A stretch of DNA of 64,000 bases from Sulfurovum xiamenensis (GTDB lineage: Bacteria; Campylobacterota; Campylobacteria; Campylobacterales; Sulfurovaceae). Under the pieces are notes generated by a model. The model saw only the letters and a program-made list of their open reading frames with translations. It had not been told where the DNA came from and did not search any database. The stretch covers positions 1 to 64,000 of the forward strand of contig NZ_JAQIBC010000009.1 in the NCBI RefSeq assembly GCF_030347995.1, written 5' to 3'. The position numbers were made by a program, and so were the translations under genes. Positions 15,963 through 26,413 of the stretch are shown here, one piece after another (the first letter of the stretch is position 1; every line of letters begins with the position of its first letter).

Positions 15963-18530
15963 CTACTCAACCATAGCTTCAAGGTCTTCTTTAGAAACCT
16001 TGTTGAAGTTTAGGTATTTGTAGATACTGTCAGTCATTTCTGGCTTGATCTTATTTGAAACTACTTCTAAGTACTCTTCAGCTGTTGGGATCTTACCGTT
16101 AAGTGCAACCACCGCAGCAAGCTCAGCAGAACCAAGGTATACTTGAGAACCTTTACCAAGTCTGTTGTCGAAGTTTCTTGTTGATGTAGAGAATACCCAT
16201 GCATTTTGCTTAACAGCTGCCTGATTACCCATACATAGAGAACATCCAGGAGGCTCAATACGTGCTCCGGCCATTCCGAATACTGAGTAGTACCCCTCTT
16301 CTGTCAATGTTTTCTCATCCATTTTAGTCGGAGGACAGATCCAAAGTCTTGTATTTACTTGACCTTCACCTCTAAGAACCTCTGCATTCGCTCTGAATAG
16401 ACCGATGTTTGTCATACAAGAACCAACGAATACTTCATCGATATCTGTTCTTAGACCAGCTGCATGTACTTCAGAAAGTGTTTTAACGTCATCCGGGTCA
16501 TTTGGACATGCTACGATCGGCTCTTTGATCTCAGACATGTTAATTTCGATCACTGCTGCATACTCTGCATCTTTATCAGCTTCCATTAACTCTGGATTAG
16601 CGATCCAGTCTCTCATTTTCTGTGCACGTCTCTCAAGTGTTGCTTTATCTTCGTAACCTTGAGCGATCAACTCTTCGATCAATGCGATGTTAGATTCTAG
16701 GTACTCAATGATAGGCTCTTTGTTAAGCTTTACAGTACAAGCTGCAGCTGAACGCTCTGCAGATGCATCTGAAAGTTCGAACGCCTGCTCAGCTTTAAGA
16801 TCTTCAAGACCTTCGATCTCTAGAACACGTCCTGAGAAGATGTTTTTCTTACCAGCTTTTTCAACAGTCAAAAGACCATCTTTGATCGCTTGGTAAGGGA
16901 TAGCATTTACCATATCTCTCAGTGTGATACCTGGTTGCATTTCACCTGTAAATCTTACAAGTACAGACTCAGGCATTGTTAGAGGCATCATACCTGTAAC
17001 TGCTGCAAACGCAACAAGACCTGAACCCGCAGGGAATGAGATACCGATAGGGAATCTAGTGTGTGAATCCGCACCAGTACCTACTGTATCTGGAAGACAC
17101 ATTCTGTTCAACCATGAGTGGATAACACCATCACCTGGTCTAAGTGTGAAACCTTTTCTCTCAGTCATAAACTGTGGAAGTGTATGGTGAAGTTTGATAT
17201 CTGCTGGTTTTGGGTATGCAGATGTGTGACAGAATGACTGAAGTACGAAGTCTGCACCAAAGCTAAGTGCTGCAAGGTCTTTTACTTCATCTCTTGTCAT
17301 CGCTCCAGTTGTATCTTGAGAACCTACAGTTGTACAAACCGGCTCACAATACACACCTGGTTTAACACCTTCAAGTCCACATGCTTTACCAACCATTTTT
17401 TGTGCTAAAGTATACCCTTTACCGTTGTCAGCTGGTTGCTCAGGTGCCATGAATGCATCTGATGCACCAAGACCAAGTGCTTCTCTCGCTTTAGCTGTAA
17501 GACCTTTACCAATGATAAGTGGTACACGTCCACCTGCTCTCATTTCGTCTGGGATCGTGTTTGGCTCAAGTTTGAATTCAGATACTACTGTACCGTTTTT
17601 CTCGATCACACCGTCAAAAGGCTTCAATGTGATCACATCACCAGTCTCTAATTCACCTACTGGTGCTTGAATCGGTATACATCCTGAATCTTCTGCAGTG
17701 TTGAAGAAGATCGGAGCAATGATACCACCGATAACAACACCACCAGTTCTTTTTCCTGGAATACCTGGAATATCTCTACCCATGTGCCACTGTACTGAGT
17801 TGATACCTGATTTTCTTGATGAACCAGTACCTACAACATCACCAACGTATGCTAACGGGTTACCTTTTTTTCTCAGTTCATCCATAGTCTCAAGTGGATT
17901 ATCCATTCTGTTCACTAGGAAAGAGTTCGCGTGAAGCGGGATATCTGCTCTAGTAAATGCTTCTGATGCTGGAGAAAGGTCATCCGTGTTTGTTTCACCA
18001 GGGATCTTATATACTGTAAGTGTGATCTCTTTTTCCATCTCTGGCTTGTTGTAGAACCACTCTGCATTTGCCCAAGACTCTACGATCTCTTTTGCTTTTG
18101 CATTACCCGCATCCATCATTGCTTTCACATCGTTAAATGCATCATATACAAGGATAGTGTTTTTAAGTTGCTCAGCAGCTGCGTCTGTCACTTCACCACC
18201 GATCTTAAGTGCTTCAACTAGTGGAGTAACGTTGAATCCACCTAGCATAGATCCAAGGATCTCACATGCTTTTACTGCATCGATAGCATCACAAGTTACA
18301 TTACCTTGTACGATATCGTTGAGGAATGCTGCTTTTACGTAAGCTGCATCATCCACACCCGCAGGTACTTTATTTTGGAACATATCCATTGCGTAATCGA
18401 CATCAGCGATTGGGCTTGCTTTTAATAATTCAACAAGCTGTGCTGTTTGATCAGCTGTAAGTGCGAGTGGTGGAACACCTAACTCAGCACGCTCAGCCGT
18501 ATGTGCTTTATACTCTTCTAATAAGGCCAT
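15963..18530 (-). CDS. acnB: Aconitate hydratase B
   Basis: AcnB interconverts citrate and isocitrate through cis-aconitate with a [4Fe-4S] cluster. The start at 18530 ([18 protein letters not shown]) has GGAG eight bases upstream and matches the usual AcnB N-terminus; the 13 extra codons upstream are unlikely. The protein is 855 residues, with the HEAT-like N-terminal domain, the swivel domain ([17 protein letters not shown]) and cluster-ligand regions GSCMTNIG and [12 protein letters not shown]. In this organism it serves both the oxidative and reductive TCA cycle. Confidence 0.97.
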   Translation of the reverse strand: MALLEEYKAHTAERAELGVPPLALTADQTAQLVELLKASPIADVDYAMDMFQNKVPAGVDDAAYVKAAFLNDIVQGNVTCDAIDAVKACEILGSMLGGFNVTPLVEALKIGGEVTDAAAEQLKNTILVYDAFNDVKAMMDAGNAKAKEIVESWANAEWFYNKPEMEKEITLTVYKIPGETNTDDLSPASEAFTRADIPLHANSFLVNRMDNPLETMDELRKKGNPLAYVGDVVGTGSSRKSGINSVQWHMGRDIPGIPGKRTGGVVIGGIIAPIFFNTAEDSGCIPIQAPVGELETGDVITLKPFDGVIEKNGTVVSEFKLEPNTIPDEMRAGGRVPLIIGKGLTAKAREALGLGASDAFMAPEQPADNGKGYTLAQKMVGKACGLEGVKPGVYCEPVCTTVGSQDTTGAMTRDEVKDLAALSFGADFVLQSFCHTSAYPKPADIKLHHTLPQFMTERKGFTLRPGDGVIHSWLNRMCLPDTVGTGADSHTRFPIGISFPAGSGLVAFAAVTGMMPLTMPESVLVRFTGEMQPGITLRDMVNAIPYQAIKDGLLTVEKAGKKNIFSGRVLEIEGLEDLKAEQAFELSDASAERSAAACTVKLNKEPIIEYLESNIALIEELIAQGYEDKATLERRAQKMRDWIANPELMEADKDAEYAAVIEINMSEIKEPIVACPNDPDDVKTLSEVHAAGLRTDIDEVFVGSCMTNIGLFRANAEVLRGEGQVNTRLWICPPTKMDEKTLTEEGYYSVFGMAGARIEPPGCSLCMGNQAAVKQNAWVFSTSTRNFDNRLGKGSQVYLGSAELAAVVALNGKIPTAEEYLEVVSNKIKPEMTDSIYKYLNFNKVSKEDLEAMVE

Positions 18531-18643
18531 TCTGGTCTCCTGTGTAATTTTTGTGCTGTATATTAACAAAAAAATAGTTGATTTAGTGTTCTATAAGATG
18601 AAGATATGTATGAGATAATTTATTTGTATCGTATGGTTACATG

Positions 18644-18668
18644 AAAAGAGACCATTTAAGTCTCTTTT
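18644..18668. terminator. Bidirectional intrinsic terminator after ftsK
   Basis: The inverted repeat AAAAGAGAC - CATTTAA - GTCTCTTTT is flanked by A's on one side and T's on the other, 17 bases past the ftsK stop codon. It gives a U-tract on either strand. Confidence 0.75.
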
Positions 18669-18685
18669 TAGGTTCAAAGAAGAAA

Positions 18686-20917
18686 TTAGACGATTTCTCT
18701 GTTACCTTTTGCGTTTGGTGCACTCAATACACCCATCGCTTCAAGCTGTTCAATAATGTTTGCAGAACGGTTATAGCCGATCTGTAGTTTTCGCTGTAGG
18801 TAGGAGATAGATGTTTTTTTGTCTGTCAATACCACTGATTTCGCTTCTTCATAGAGAGGATCAAGATCTATATCACCCTCCTCGCCTTCACTTGCACTGA
18901 CACCACCCGCCACTAAGTAACTTTCATCATATTCAGGTTCACGTTGGGCTTTAAGGAATTCAACGATCTCTTCTATCTCTTCTTCTTTATTCCATGGTGC
19001 ATGTAAACGTACCAGTCCTGTAGCACCAGGAGGCGTAAAGAGACCATCACCGCGTCCCAGTAGACTTTCCGCACCCATAGCATCCAGGATCACTTTAGAA
19101 TCTATACGTTGGCCAACACGGTAACTTAGCCTGGATGGAAGATTGGCTTTGATGAGTCCTGTCACAACATCCACACTTGGCCTCTGCGTTGCAACGATAA
19201 GGTGTATACCACTGGCTCTTGCCATCTGAGCAAGTCGTGCAATAGAATACTCTACTTCTTTACCACCATTCATCATTAAGTCAGCCAGCTCATCTATGAC
19301 AATCACAATAAAAGGGAAAGGCTCTGCAGAACCGTCAGCTTTTACTTTTTCATTGTAATTGTCTATATTTTTTGTACGATTCTCTGCCATCAGTTTATAA
19401 CGACGTTCCATCTCTGTTACCATGTTTGCCAGTGCTGCGATCGCCTTTTTCGGTTCAGTGATGACCGGTGTGATCAAATGCGGTATATCATTATAGATCG
19501 AAAACTCAAGCATCTTAGGGTCAATAAGCATCAGCTTCAACTGATCGGGATCATTCCTATAAAGCAAAGAGAGGATCATCGCATTGATACCTACAGATTT
19601 ACCCGATCCCGTGGTTCCTGCTATAAGCAGGTGTGGAAGTTTTTTAATGTCTGTGATAAACGGCTTACCTACAATATCTTTACCTAAAGCGACCGTTAAA
19701 GGTGAGCTGGAATTTTTAAACAGATCACTCTCAAGTATCTCACGAAGATAGATCGTATCTACTGTTTCATTTGGTATCTCTATCCCGACAACATCACGCC
19801 CAGGTATTGGTGCCTGTATACGGATCGTTTCAGCTGAAAGTGCCATCGCAAGGTCATCCTGAAGGTTTAAGATCTTAGAAACTTTAACATTGGGAGCCGG
19901 TTTGAATTCAAAGGTTGTTACCAAAGGACCACTGTAGGTACGTACAACATCACCATCTACGTTAAATTGCTGCAGCTTTGCAAGTAGCTCCTCTATCTTT
20001 CTGTCAATTTCTGCCTCATTGACCTTTTTTGTCGTTTTAGGTGCTTTTTGCAAAAAATCCAGTTTAGGCAGTTTGAAATTTTTAGGCTTGACGACTTTTC
20101 CTTTATCTATCTGTTCCATAAGTTTGGAGTTTTCTTCCAGTTCATTGATAATCTCTACATGGGACTTGCCTGCGGCAGTTTTTTCTGTGGAAAGACTCGT
20201 TTCCATCTCATGTTCAAGTTCGAGTATTTCATTAAGCACAGGATCATCCGATTCATCCAATGCATGTACTGTCTCTGATTCTGTCTTCGTTACAACTTTT
20301 TTGGTATCCGGTTGTCTTTTTTCACGTGTTCTCTTTGGCTTTTCTTCAGCTACATCCATTACAGGCATCATTTCATCTTCAAGAGACGGTGAAGCAAAAG
20401 GGTTTTTAAATATCTTCTTCAAGACTCTTCCCAGTATAGAGAACATACTTCCTATCCATGCAAAAGAGAATGAAACCTCAGATCTTTTCATTTTAAATCG
20501 GGAGAAATCGAACTCATCATCGATAATGAATACCAAAGAGAGGGCCATGATCATCAACCAAAAGAGCCAGAGCCCTGCTTTACCGATGAGCGGGTACAGG
20601 AATTCCACGATCTGTGTACCTATAAAACCTCTGTCCTGACCTTCCAGTACCAATGCGCTAAAGAGGATCAAGGAGATGAAAAAGAGTATCCATCCTAAAT
20701 AAAAATCGATATTTTTTCTTACACGAGGATCACTGTAAAGTTTAAAGAGAGGATAAAATAAAACAAAAAAATTGATATAAGCTAGGTAGCCAAATAGATA
20801 GAGATTGGTATCTCCTATTGTTTTCCCGATATCACCCACCAATGCTGTTTCATGAAAGATAGTAGAAAATGCAGCATAGATAAAAAGTATAGCCGTAATA
20901 ATAATTGTGATTTTCAA
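18686..20917 (-). CDS. ftsK: DNA translocase FtsK
   Basis: A 743-residue protein with four N-terminal membrane segments (residues 1-20, 40-60, 73-92, 112-132), a charged linker of about 150 residues, the RecA-like motor with Walker A GTTGSGKS (434-441) and Walker B FIVIVIDELADLM, and the C-terminal winged-helix gamma domain (SISYLQRKLQIGYNRSANIIEQLE) that reads KOPS-like sites. It couples division with chromosome segregation and XerH/dif resolution. The linker is short compared with E. coli FtsK, as usual in this phylum. Confidence 0.96.
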   Translation of the reverse strand: MKITIIITAILFIYAAFSTIFHETALVGDIGKTIGDTNLYLFGYLAYINFFVLFYPLFKLYSDPRVRKNIDFYLGWILFFISLILFSALVLEGQDRGFIGTQIVEFLYPLIGKAGLWLFWLMIMALSLVFIIDDEFDFSRFKMKRSEVSFSFAWIGSMFSILGRVLKKIFKNPFASPSLEDEMMPVMDVAEEKPKRTREKRQPDTKKVVTKTESETVHALDESDDPVLNEILELEHEMETSLSTEKTAAGKSHVEIINELEENSKLMEQIDKGKVVKPKNFKLPKLDFLQKAPKTTKKVNEAEIDRKIEELLAKLQQFNVDGDVVRTYSGPLVTTFEFKPAPNVKVSKILNLQDDLAMALSAETIRIQAPIPGRDVVGIEIPNETVDTIYLREILESDLFKNSSSPLTVALGKDIVGKPFITDIKKLPHLLIAGTTGSGKSVGINAMILSLLYRNDPDQLKLMLIDPKMLEFSIYNDIPHLITPVITEPKKAIAALANMVTEMERRYKLMAENRTKNIDNYNEKVKADGSAEPFPFIVIVIDELADLMMNGGKEVEYSIARLAQMARASGIHLIVATQRPSVDVVTGLIKANLPSRLSYRVGQRIDSKVILDAMGAESLLGRGDGLFTPPGATGLVRLHAPWNKEEEIEEIVEFLKAQREPEYDESYLVAGGVSASEGEEGDIDLDPLYEEAKSVVLTDKKTSISYLQRKLQIGYNRSANIIEQLEAMGVLSAPNAKGNREIV

Positions 20918-21052
20918 TTTTATTCCTAAATTAATATTAAATAATGAAGATATTATAACAAATTAAAATAAAACCCTATAAAAAAGGGTCAAAATGACAT
21001 ATTTATTCTTATCTAAGCGCTGAAGACAGTGTCATCTTCTGTACAATGGCCT

Positions 21053-22249
21053 CTATCTGTTACGATTTTTAAATCCTGTATTGATACGCAAGCGCAGTCC
21101 CAGATAATATGCATGTGTGATCGCTTTTTTAAGTACATATGCAACATACCCTTTCACTTTGATATACTTGAACATTTCACCTACTGCATACTTTCCACCC
21201 AATGCGATAAAAACACCCGAGACATCAGCATCAAATGGCTTGGATTCCACACCGTCTATGCGTTGTCTAATGGTTTTTGCCACATACTCTGCACTTTTTT
21301 CGGCAATCTGTGCTGTGGGAGGCAAAATGTTACCTTTTGCGTCTTTTATCTCCACACAGTCCCCTATGGCAAAGACATCTTTTTGACCTTGAACATTAAG
21401 CTCTGGAGTGGTAATCAGTTGATTGATACTATTTTTCTCATTATCGATCGTATCATTGAGTGATGATGCTTTGATCCCACCCGTGAAGATCATGAAACTA
21501 TAGGGCAGTTTTTCACCACTTCTAAAGTGTACGTATGTAGCGTCAACCGTGTTGATAAAAGTACTTGTGAGAATCTTGACACCCAGTGCCTCCAATCTCT
21601 TTTTGGTATTGTCAATACTGTATTGTCCCATACCTGGGAGTATGGTATCACTTGCATCTATGAGATAAATATGTATCTCTTTGGCTGTATCTCCGATCGT
21701 TTTACTGTAACTGTCCAACACATAAGCCATCTCAGCAGCGACTTCCACGCCACTAAGTCCCGCGCCTCCAACAGCAATATTGAGTTTCCCTTCTCTAGAA
21801 TCCTCTTCATGCTGCAATTTTTTGTAGATAATATTTTCAAACTTTATTCTAAAATTGTGTGCTCTCTCCAGATTTTTGACACCATAACTGTTTTCTCTTA
21901 ATCCCTCAATAAATGAAAAGAAGTTTGTTTTTGCGCCTGTAGCAATGATGAGATAATCATAAAAGAGATCTCTCCCATCCAAGTGTACCTTCTTCTGCTC
22001 AAAATCAATAGAAGTAGCTTCTTTATGGATGAATGTTACCCTCTCTTTAAATCCTTCACACCAATTCTGCAGATCGATCGCAACGTCATGCATATCAAAT
22101 TGGCCTGCGATATAGCCATACGCCTCAGTTTGTAGATAATGATAGGGATTTTTATCGATCAGTATGATAGCTATATCTTGATATTTAGATAGTTTTTCGA
22201 TAGCTCTCAGTCCACCATATCCTCCACCGATCACCACTACTCTTTTCAT
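21053..22249 (-). CDS. NAD(P)/FAD-dependent oxidoreductase, type II NADH dehydrogenase-like
   Basis: The 398-residue flavoprotein has the N-terminal FAD motif VVVIGGGYGGLRAIEKL, a second dinucleotide motif NIAVGGAGLSGVEVAAEMA (about 160-178), and the C-terminal FAD contact DVFAIGDCVE. Overall it fits the Ndh-2 / sulfide:quinone reductase superfamily. The cysteine pair of SQR enzymes is not evident, so a type II NADH dehydrogenase is the better call. The C-terminal basic helix (YVLKKAITHAYYLGLRLRIN) could attach it to the membrane. Confidence 0.83.
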   Translation of the reverse strand: MKRVVVIGGGYGGLRAIEKLSKYQDIAIILIDKNPYHYLQTEAYGYIAGQFDMHDVAIDLQNWCEGFKERVTFIHKEATSIDFEQKKVHLDGRDLFYDYLIIATGAKTNFFSFIEGLRENSYGVKNLERAHNFRIKFENIIYKKLQHEEDSREGKLNIAVGGAGLSGVEVAAEMAYVLDSYSKTIGDTAKEIHIYLIDASDTILPGMGQYSIDNTKKRLEALGVKILTSTFINTVDATYVHFRSGEKLPYSFMIFTGGIKASSLNDTIDNEKNSINQLITTPELNVQGQKDVFAIGDCVEIKDAKGNILPPTAQIAEKSAEYVAKTIRQRIDGVESKPFDADVSGVFIALGGKYAVGEMFKYIKVKGYVAYVLKKAITHAYYLGLRLRINTGFKNRNR

Positions 22250-22404
22250 GATACCTATCTCCCCGCGTTGCTTTACACTCCATTTTACACTCTTAATATA
22301 AATCTAACGGCTTGAACGGGCTATTTATAGATATTTTATCTGATAATATTTGTAATGTATAACCCTTCTTTAAGCTCCCTAGGAGTAAAATCCCTTCTGC
22401 GTTT

Positions 22405-22410
22405 TATAAT
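22405..22410 (+). promoter_or_regulatory. -10 element of tRNA-Leu
   Basis: TATAAT lies seven bases before the mature tRNA-Leu 5' end, so transcription would begin at or beside the mature end. The -35 region is not clear. Confidence 0.55.
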
Positions 22411-22416
22411 GCAGAT

Positions 22417-22501
22417 GCCGCAGTGATGGAACTGGTAGACTTGGTAGACTCAAAATCTTCTGCCTTCGGGCGTGTCGGTTCGAATCCGACCTGCGGTACC
22501 A
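22417..22501 (+). tRNA. tRNA-Leu (CAA)
   Basis: An 85-nt class II tRNA with a long variable arm and encoded CCA. The acceptor GCCGCAG pairs with CTGCGGT, the T-loop is TTCGAAT, and the anticodon loop CTCAAAA gives anticodon CAA. The anticodon stem has one T-T mismatch. Its 3' 17 bases plus three downstream bases are repeated at 37036-37055, marking it as the attachment site of the 14.55-kb island. Confidence 0.94.
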
Positions 22502-22504
22502 CCA
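22485..22504. repeat. attL: 3' end of tRNA-Leu
   Basis: TCCGACCTGCGGTACCACCA here is repeated exactly at 37036-37055, the far end of the island. The first copy completes the tRNA gene. Confidence 0.88.
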
Positions 22505-22555
22505 CACATCAAAATCCCTAATTATATTGGCATTTCCCTGACATTCAATTTCATT

Positions 22556-22574
22556 AATCCCACGTAAATCCCAC
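22556..22574. repeat. Arm-type repeat, left end of island
   Basis: AATCCCACGTAAATCCCAC contains two copies of AATCCCAC in tandem, and is repeated exactly in the same orientation at 36884-36902. Likely integrase arm-binding sites, by position. Confidence 0.65.
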
Positions 22575-22650
22575 GCATGTATCTTTGATCACTATGTCGA
22601 TTTAAATAAAAACATTTCAATTTGACATATTCTTATGTACAGAAACTAGA

Positions 22651-22662
22651 TTTTGCTATAAT
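22651..22662 (+). promoter_or_regulatory. Extended -10 promoter of the island's first gene
   Basis: TTTTGCTATAAT carries the TGN extension. The same 12-mer precedes ubiX at 37521-37532. No good -35 is needed for such promoters in this phylum. It lies 30 bases before the TTG start at 22692. Confidence 0.6.
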
Positions 22663-22691
22663 CCAATATAAAAATTTTTAAAGGTATTACA

Positions 22692-23735
22692 TTGGATAAT
22701 TCATTCAAGAAATTAGCAGAAAAAATGTCCTCTATTACTACACCAACTATACAATTAGGAGATACGATCAAAGCTATATCATTGGACTTCAAAGCTCTTA
22801 ATGATGCTATGAATTTATCTAAATCATATGGTAATACTTTTACTGAAATCACACAATATAATAAGTCTATAAATAAACAGCTCCAAGACACGATCAAAGC
22901 TATATCATTAGACTACACAGTCCTTAATGATGCTATGAATTTGTCTAAGTCATATGGTAATACTTTTGCTGAAGTCACACAATTTAGTAAGTCTATAAAT
23001 GAACAGCTCCAAGACACAATCAAAACTATGTCATTAGACTTCAAAGCTCTCAATGATGCTATGAATTTATCGATGTCATATAAAGACATTTTTGATACTT
23101 TTACGGATTTAACATATAAAAATGTATTTGAAGAGATACGTACTATCACAGAATTTGAAATAGTACAAGAAATAAAAATAGAAGAAAATGAAAGTCAAAT
23201 TCTTTTCTTCACGGGAGATGATAAAAAAGAAAGACTCGATAAATTTGTAATCGACCAAATTATTCAAATCATTCCTAAAATTGATGTTGAAAAATACAAA
23301 AATTTATCGCCTACTACTCAGAAACTTATAACTGCTGTCATTATGATGTTCCTTCCAGCATTATATTTTTATTCATCAGTCTATTTTGAGGCATATAAAA
23401 ATCTCGAAATAGAAAAGGCTGAAAATAATATCCAAGCTTTTTTAGAAAAGAATGCGACCAAGATTGACACAGATAAAGTTAGAAAAATTAAAAAAATACC
23501 TCAAATCGAAAACCTAAATTTAATTAATAAAGATAGTCATAGATTTATCACAGTTGATGGTTTACGTGTCAGATCTGAACCATCAATAAAAGCACAGATC
23601 ATTGATCACTTAAATCAAGGTAAAATCGTTGAAATAGTTGATAAAGATAAAAGCTGGACTAAGGTTATCTATGAAGTAGACGATTCTACAATTCAAGGGT
23701 GGATCTTTACACGTTATACTAAAAAATTTGATTAA
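22692..23735 (+). CDS. Repeat-containing membrane protein with C-terminal SH3 domain
   Basis: The TTG start is supported by AAAGG seven bases upstream. The N-terminal ~130 residues contain a 42-residue unit repeated nearly three times (TIKAISLDFKALNDAMNLSKSYGNTF-like), then a soluble segment, one membrane segment (about 214-235) and a C-terminal bacterial SH3 domain (FITVDGLRVRSEPSIKAQII, GWIFTRYT). Family unknown. It precedes the DUF4238/SEC-C gene by 20 bases on the same strand, so the two probably act together. Its location at the island edge suggests exchangeable cargo. Confidence 0.75.
   Translation: MDNSFKKLAEKMSSITTPTIQLGDTIKAISLDFKALNDAMNLSKSYGNTFTEITQYNKSINKQLQDTIKAISLDYTVLNDAMNLSKSYGNTFAEVTQFSKSINEQLQDTIKTMSLDFKALNDAMNLSMSYKDIFDTFTDLTYKNVFEEIRTITEFEIVQEIKIEENESQILFFTGDDKKERLDKFVIDQIIQIIPKIDVEKYKNLSPTTQKLITAVIMMFLPALYFYSSVYFEAYKNLEIEKAENNIQAFLEKNATKIDTDKVRKIKKIPQIENLNLINKDSHRFITVDGLRVRSEPSIKAQIIDHLNQGKIVEIVDKDKSWTKVIYEVDDSTIQGWIFTRYTKKFD
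22761..23085 (+). repeat. 126-bp in-frame tandem repeats
   Basis: The unit starting GAYACGATCAAAGC begins at 22761, 22887 and 23013, exactly 126 bases apart; the third unit is truncated after about 73 bases. The units differ by scattered substitutions, so the duplication is not brand new. Confidence 0.9.
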
Positions 23736-23755
23736 AAAGAAAATAAATTAAAACT

Positions 23756-26197
23756 ATGAGTTCTATAACACGTGATAATCACTATGTTCCTCAATGGTAT
23801 CAAAGAGGATTTTTATTTAATAGATCAGATAAATTACATTATTTAGATCTTCATCCTGAAAAAAAGATACTTGCCAATGCTAGAACTATATTTATGAACG
23901 AATATAGTATGAGACATCCTTCTACAAGCTTTTATGGAACAGACTTATACACAACATATTTTGGTAAATTTATAAATGATGAAATAGAAAGAAAGTTATT
24001 TGGTGAGATTGATAATAATGGGGCAAGAGCAATAAAAGGTTTTGTTAGTAACGACCCTATTCAATGGCATACGCACTTTGAAAACTTATTTGACTTCATT
24101 GATGCCCAAAAAATTAGAACCCCGAAAGGCCTGGATTGGATAGCGAAACACTATCCAAAACTGCATCAAAATGAATTAATGCTAGAAATGCAAAAAATTA
24201 GACAAATGCATAAAACAATATGGGCACAAGGCGTAAGGGAAATTGTATCTGCAGAAAATGCAAATATTAAATTTATTATTTCTGATCATCCAATTACGGT
24301 CTATAATCACTTTTATCCACCTGAACATGAAAAATGCAAATATCCCGATGATCCAGAAATAGCATTAATAGGAACACAAACAATCTTTCCTCTGGACATG
24401 AATCATTGTCTGATTTTGACTAATTATGAATATGCTGAAAACCCTAAAGGTTCAGATCCTAAAAAAAGACGTAAAAATGCCAGATATTTTGGTGAAGGAA
24501 TGGTGCGTACGGATAATTTTATCAGCTCTCGCTTTTTAGATGATATTGATGTTCAAAAGATTAATCTAATTATTAAATCAAGGGCGCATAGATACATCGC
24601 CGCAGCAAAGAAAGAATGGTTAGACCCTGAACATAAAATAAAAAATGATTGGTCAGAATTAGGAGAACCTCTTCTCCCTCCCAAAAATGAACTTGGACGT
24701 TTTGGTGGAGAAATGTTTATTGGATATGAAAATGGGACAACACATTATCAAGATGCATTTGGGCGAACTAAACCTGCAAATGATTTTCATAAACGAAAGG
24801 TACCAAATAAGATATCTGTAAATGATCCGTGTGGATGTGGAAGTGGGAAAAAATATAAACAATGTTGTAGAAATAAAAAAATATCACAACGACCATCATG
24901 GGATGAAATAAGTATCAGAGAACGTAATCTAATACTTGCTAATGGTATCATTGATATTTTAGGACTTTCAAAAGGTAAAACGTGGGATGATATTCGAAAA
25001 GAATTAAATAATGAACAAGTAAAAGAGATACATGAATTATATAGCTTCCTATGGCCATTAGATACTGATATAGTAAGTTTACTACCGAAACCAGATAACT
25101 CACTAAGAGTATTATATTCAGGCATTATCGATCCAAGAGTTATCAATGAGACAGTAATTAGTTTAACGCTATATTTTGATGAAGTTATTATTCAAAATCC
25201 TATGATGCATCCAGACTTTGTCAATCCCAAGTTTAGTCCGGTATTGAATCCTCATCAATTTAAAGAACAGACACTAAAAAATGTATATTTACTGATAAAC
25301 TTACTTCCATTTATTGATAGTGGATATATTAATTTTATTCCAGATCCTAGTATTTTTGACAGTCACTTATTAAAAGAATTACTAAGTATAAGTGAGAAAA
25401 AAGCTTCATTACTTTCAGAGGATGAAGTTGTAAAATCAAAAGATGCACAGTTATCAGAGTTTCTTGCTAAAGACAGTTATGAACGAACAATTTATGCTGC
25501 ATCCAAGGATCAACAAAAAAGTTTCATATCTCAAACTTTGGCAGACGCAACAGAAGAAGAAGTCAGTGCTATTCTTGATATTTACGATCAAAAAAAGCAA
25601 CAGGACCCATTTGCATTATTGCAAAATGACATTTATGAAGGGAATGAAGGACAAATAATGACACTAAATATGAGTCCTAACTTTGAATCTTCAATGTTTT
25701 TATCTCAAGTAACGGGATCCATATTCTTAACAAGCAGTGATACACGTTGGAAAGAAGTCCTTGCATCTCAACATAAAGAGAGTGGTATAACAATTTACCA
25801 ATGGAGTGATCTTACCGACTGCATTACAAATAATGAATATATTTTTAATGCAAATCCAGAAAATATATTAAGGTTTAAAGAACAAGGAAAGTTATCATCC
25901 ATAAGAAATGTTCATAAAAAAATATATTCTGCAATCCAAAAAGAGGAACCAACATATGGTCATAAAGTACAGATAGCTAAAATTAAAAAAGAATATAGAA
26001 CTGTTCAAATCAAAGCCTCATCAGAGCTTAGTGAAGTAAAAGAATATAACTTTCCTTGTAAACTTCATTGTATAGCTCCATATGGAGGAATTGAGAATAA
26101 TAATGTACAAAGACTTTTACTCACTTCTAATGCAGATAATTTTTTAAAAAATGTACCTATGGCAATTTATGCCGAGTTCAACTTAAAAAAAGTATAA
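23756..26197 (+). CDS. DUF4238 protein with SEC-C zinc motif
   Basis: The 813-residue protein starts with a DUF4238-like domain (DNHYVPQWYQRGFLF and LIGTQTIFPLDMNHCLILTN), followed near residues 356-372 by a canonical SEC-C motif (NDPCGCGSGKKYKQCC), a zinc-binding tail known from SecA and many mobile-element proteins. The remaining ~440 residues are a large unassigned domain. DUF4238 proteins are common in accessory regions and some are suspected defence factors; biochemical function is unknown. It lies 20 bases behind the TM/SH3 gene. Confidence 0.78.
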   Translation: MSSITRDNHYVPQWYQRGFLFNRSDKLHYLDLHPEKKILANARTIFMNEYSMRHPSTSFYGTDLYTTYFGKFINDEIERKLFGEIDNNGARAIKGFVSNDPIQWHTHFENLFDFIDAQKIRTPKGLDWIAKHYPKLHQNELMLEMQKIRQMHKTIWAQGVREIVSAENANIKFIISDHPITVYNHFYPPEHEKCKYPDDPEIALIGTQTIFPLDMNHCLILTNYEYAENPKGSDPKKRRKNARYFGEGMVRTDNFISSRFLDDIDVQKINLIIKSRAHRYIAAAKKEWLDPEHKIKNDWSELGEPLLPPKNELGRFGGEMFIGYENGTTHYQDAFGRTKPANDFHKRKVPNKISVNDPCGCGSGKKYKQCCRNKKISQRPSWDEISIRERNLILANGIIDILGLSKGKTWDDIRKELNNEQVKEIHELYSFLWPLDTDIVSLLPKPDNSLRVLYSGIIDPRVINETVISLTLYFDEVIIQNPMMHPDFVNPKFSPVLNPHQFKEQTLKNVYLLINLLPFIDSGYINFIPDPSIFDSHLLKELLSISEKKASLLSEDEVVKSKDAQLSEFLAKDSYERTIYAASKDQQKSFISQTLADATEEEVSAILDIYDQKKQQDPFALLQNDIYEGNEGQIMTLNMSPNFESSMFLSQVTGSIFLTSSDTRWKEVLASQHKESGITIYQWSDLTDCITNNEYIFNANPENILRFKEQGKLSSIRNVHKKIYSAIQKEEPTYGHKVQIAKIKKEYRTVQIKASSELSEVKEYNFPCKLHCIAPYGGIENNNVQRLLLTSNADNFLKNVPMAIYAEFNLKKV

Positions 26198-26350
26198 AAA
26201 TAATCATATCAATCTATCTCGTCTACTCCATCTATTCTCTTCCATCCGTTCATCCATCTTCAATCTCGAAATTTATCATTTCAACCCATATCATACCCAT
26301 GCAATCAGTCATAATACAAGTTTCAATAATCTTACATATCACTCGAATCG

Positions 26351-26413
26351 TAGCTCACGATCCCCCCTCCGCTCAAATACAAGTTTAAAAGTCTCTAGGG
26401 GGATCGTTTGCTA
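26351..26413 (+). ncRNA. Long hairpin in the 26.2-26.8 kb spacer
   Basis: TAGC..ACGATCCCCC (26351-26366) pairs with GGGGGATCGT..GCTA (26398-26413): 10 bp plus 4 bp with a 2x2 internal loop, around a 31-base loop. The GC-rich stem stands out in AT-rich DNA. It may end the preceding operon or be a small structured RNA. The rest of the 26198-26775 spacer holds the promoter at 26646-26705 and a duplicated ATACAAGTTT. Confidence 0.4.
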
